64,000 nucleotides of DNA, taken from the NCBI RefSeq assembly GCF_003352165.1, contig NZ_CP029176.1, positions 2,728,001 to 2,792,000 on the forward strand, given 5' to 3'. A program made the translations under genes and the position numbers. The notes beneath the pieces were generated by a model. It ran no database searches. It worked only from the letters and a program-made list of their open reading frames with translations, and was not told the origin of the DNA. This stretch comes from Acidibrevibacterium fodinaquatile (GTDB lineage: Bacteria > Pseudomonadota > Alphaproteobacteria > Acetobacterales > Acetobacteraceae). Positions 63,943-64,000 of the stretch are shown here, in pieces. Every line of letters begins with the position of its first letter. The stretch's first letter is position 1.

Positions 63943-64000
63943 AGCTCAATCGGGCGATTAGGACCGGTTAGCTGCGCACGTTACCGTACGTCCACACCCG
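63943..64000 (-). rRNA. rrl: 23S ribosomal RNA, 3' end (partial)
   Basis: The minus strand starts CGGGTGTGGACGTACGGTAA and continues to GCTAACCGGTCCTAATCGCC, the conserved 3' terminal stretch of alphaproteobacterial 23S rRNA. The rest is outside the window. The exact 3' end is approximate. Confidence 0.85.

Overview
The window is a GC-rich alphaproteobacterial sequence, probably from Rhodospirillales/Acetobacteraceae; that placing rests on composition, IS content, an RTX-like repeat protein and the style of the rRNA operon, and is an inference. It ends on the right in an rRNA operon read leftwards (3' end of 23S, 5S, then initiator tRNA-fMet at 63600-63676). Almost everything to the left is accessory DNA: site-specific recombinase islands, insertion sequences, toxin-antitoxin pairs and cargo.

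Region 1 (1-5002) is a sugar-type ABC import operon: the tail of a periplasmic binding protein, a permease fused to a beta-propeller lactonase-like domain, a second propeller protein and a double ABC ATPase. Adjacent genes from the permease on share ATGA overlaps. Region 2 (5119-9142) is an IS graveyard: IS3-type, IS630-type and IS5-type elements nested in one another, some with readable target duplications.

Regions 3-5 are three relatives of one mobilizable element. Each can carry a MOBQ-type relaxase-helicase, a long conserved non-coding leader with a perfect 14-bp hairpin, swappable small cargo genes, a conserved 286-aa protein of unknown function, and a large serine recombinase whose 3' end contains GTGGTTGCGGGGG. 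Copy 1 is 9304-15933, copy 2 is 28160-37177 (relaxase lost, heavily rearranged), copy 3 is 55537-63643. In copy 3 the recombinase reading frame runs antisense into tRNA-fMet, so the core is the 3' end of that tRNA gene. The simplest reading is an array of islands accreted at tRNA-fMet, with the stretches after each core being cargo of the next island.

Cargo between copies 1 and 2 includes two vapBC-type modules, a ParD remnant, a C-terminally truncated CRISPR-associated NE0113-family (putative ring nuclease) gene, two IS3-type transposons, an IS21, a YeiH-like exporter and a broken panC. Inside copy 2 lie an RTX-like repeat protein and a secreted Gly/Pro-rich protein. Cargo between copies 2 and 3 includes parDE, an AT-rich PEP-CTERM-like protein, an inverted second copy of the IS21, another vapBC and a glycan operon (42693-54984, minus strand). 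That operon encodes GDP-mannose 4,6-dehydratase, a GDP-6-deoxy-4-keto-mannose reductase-like enzyme, a 1614-aa protein with three GT-B glycosyltransferase domains, a duplicated-domain coiled-coil protein, another glycosyltransferase and a GT90-methyltransferase fusion. It most likely builds a D-rhamnose-containing surface polysaccharide.

Strongest candidates for something new: the serine-recombinase island family with cargo exchange behind a fixed leader and terminator, and the triple-headed glycosyltransferase operon it carries.
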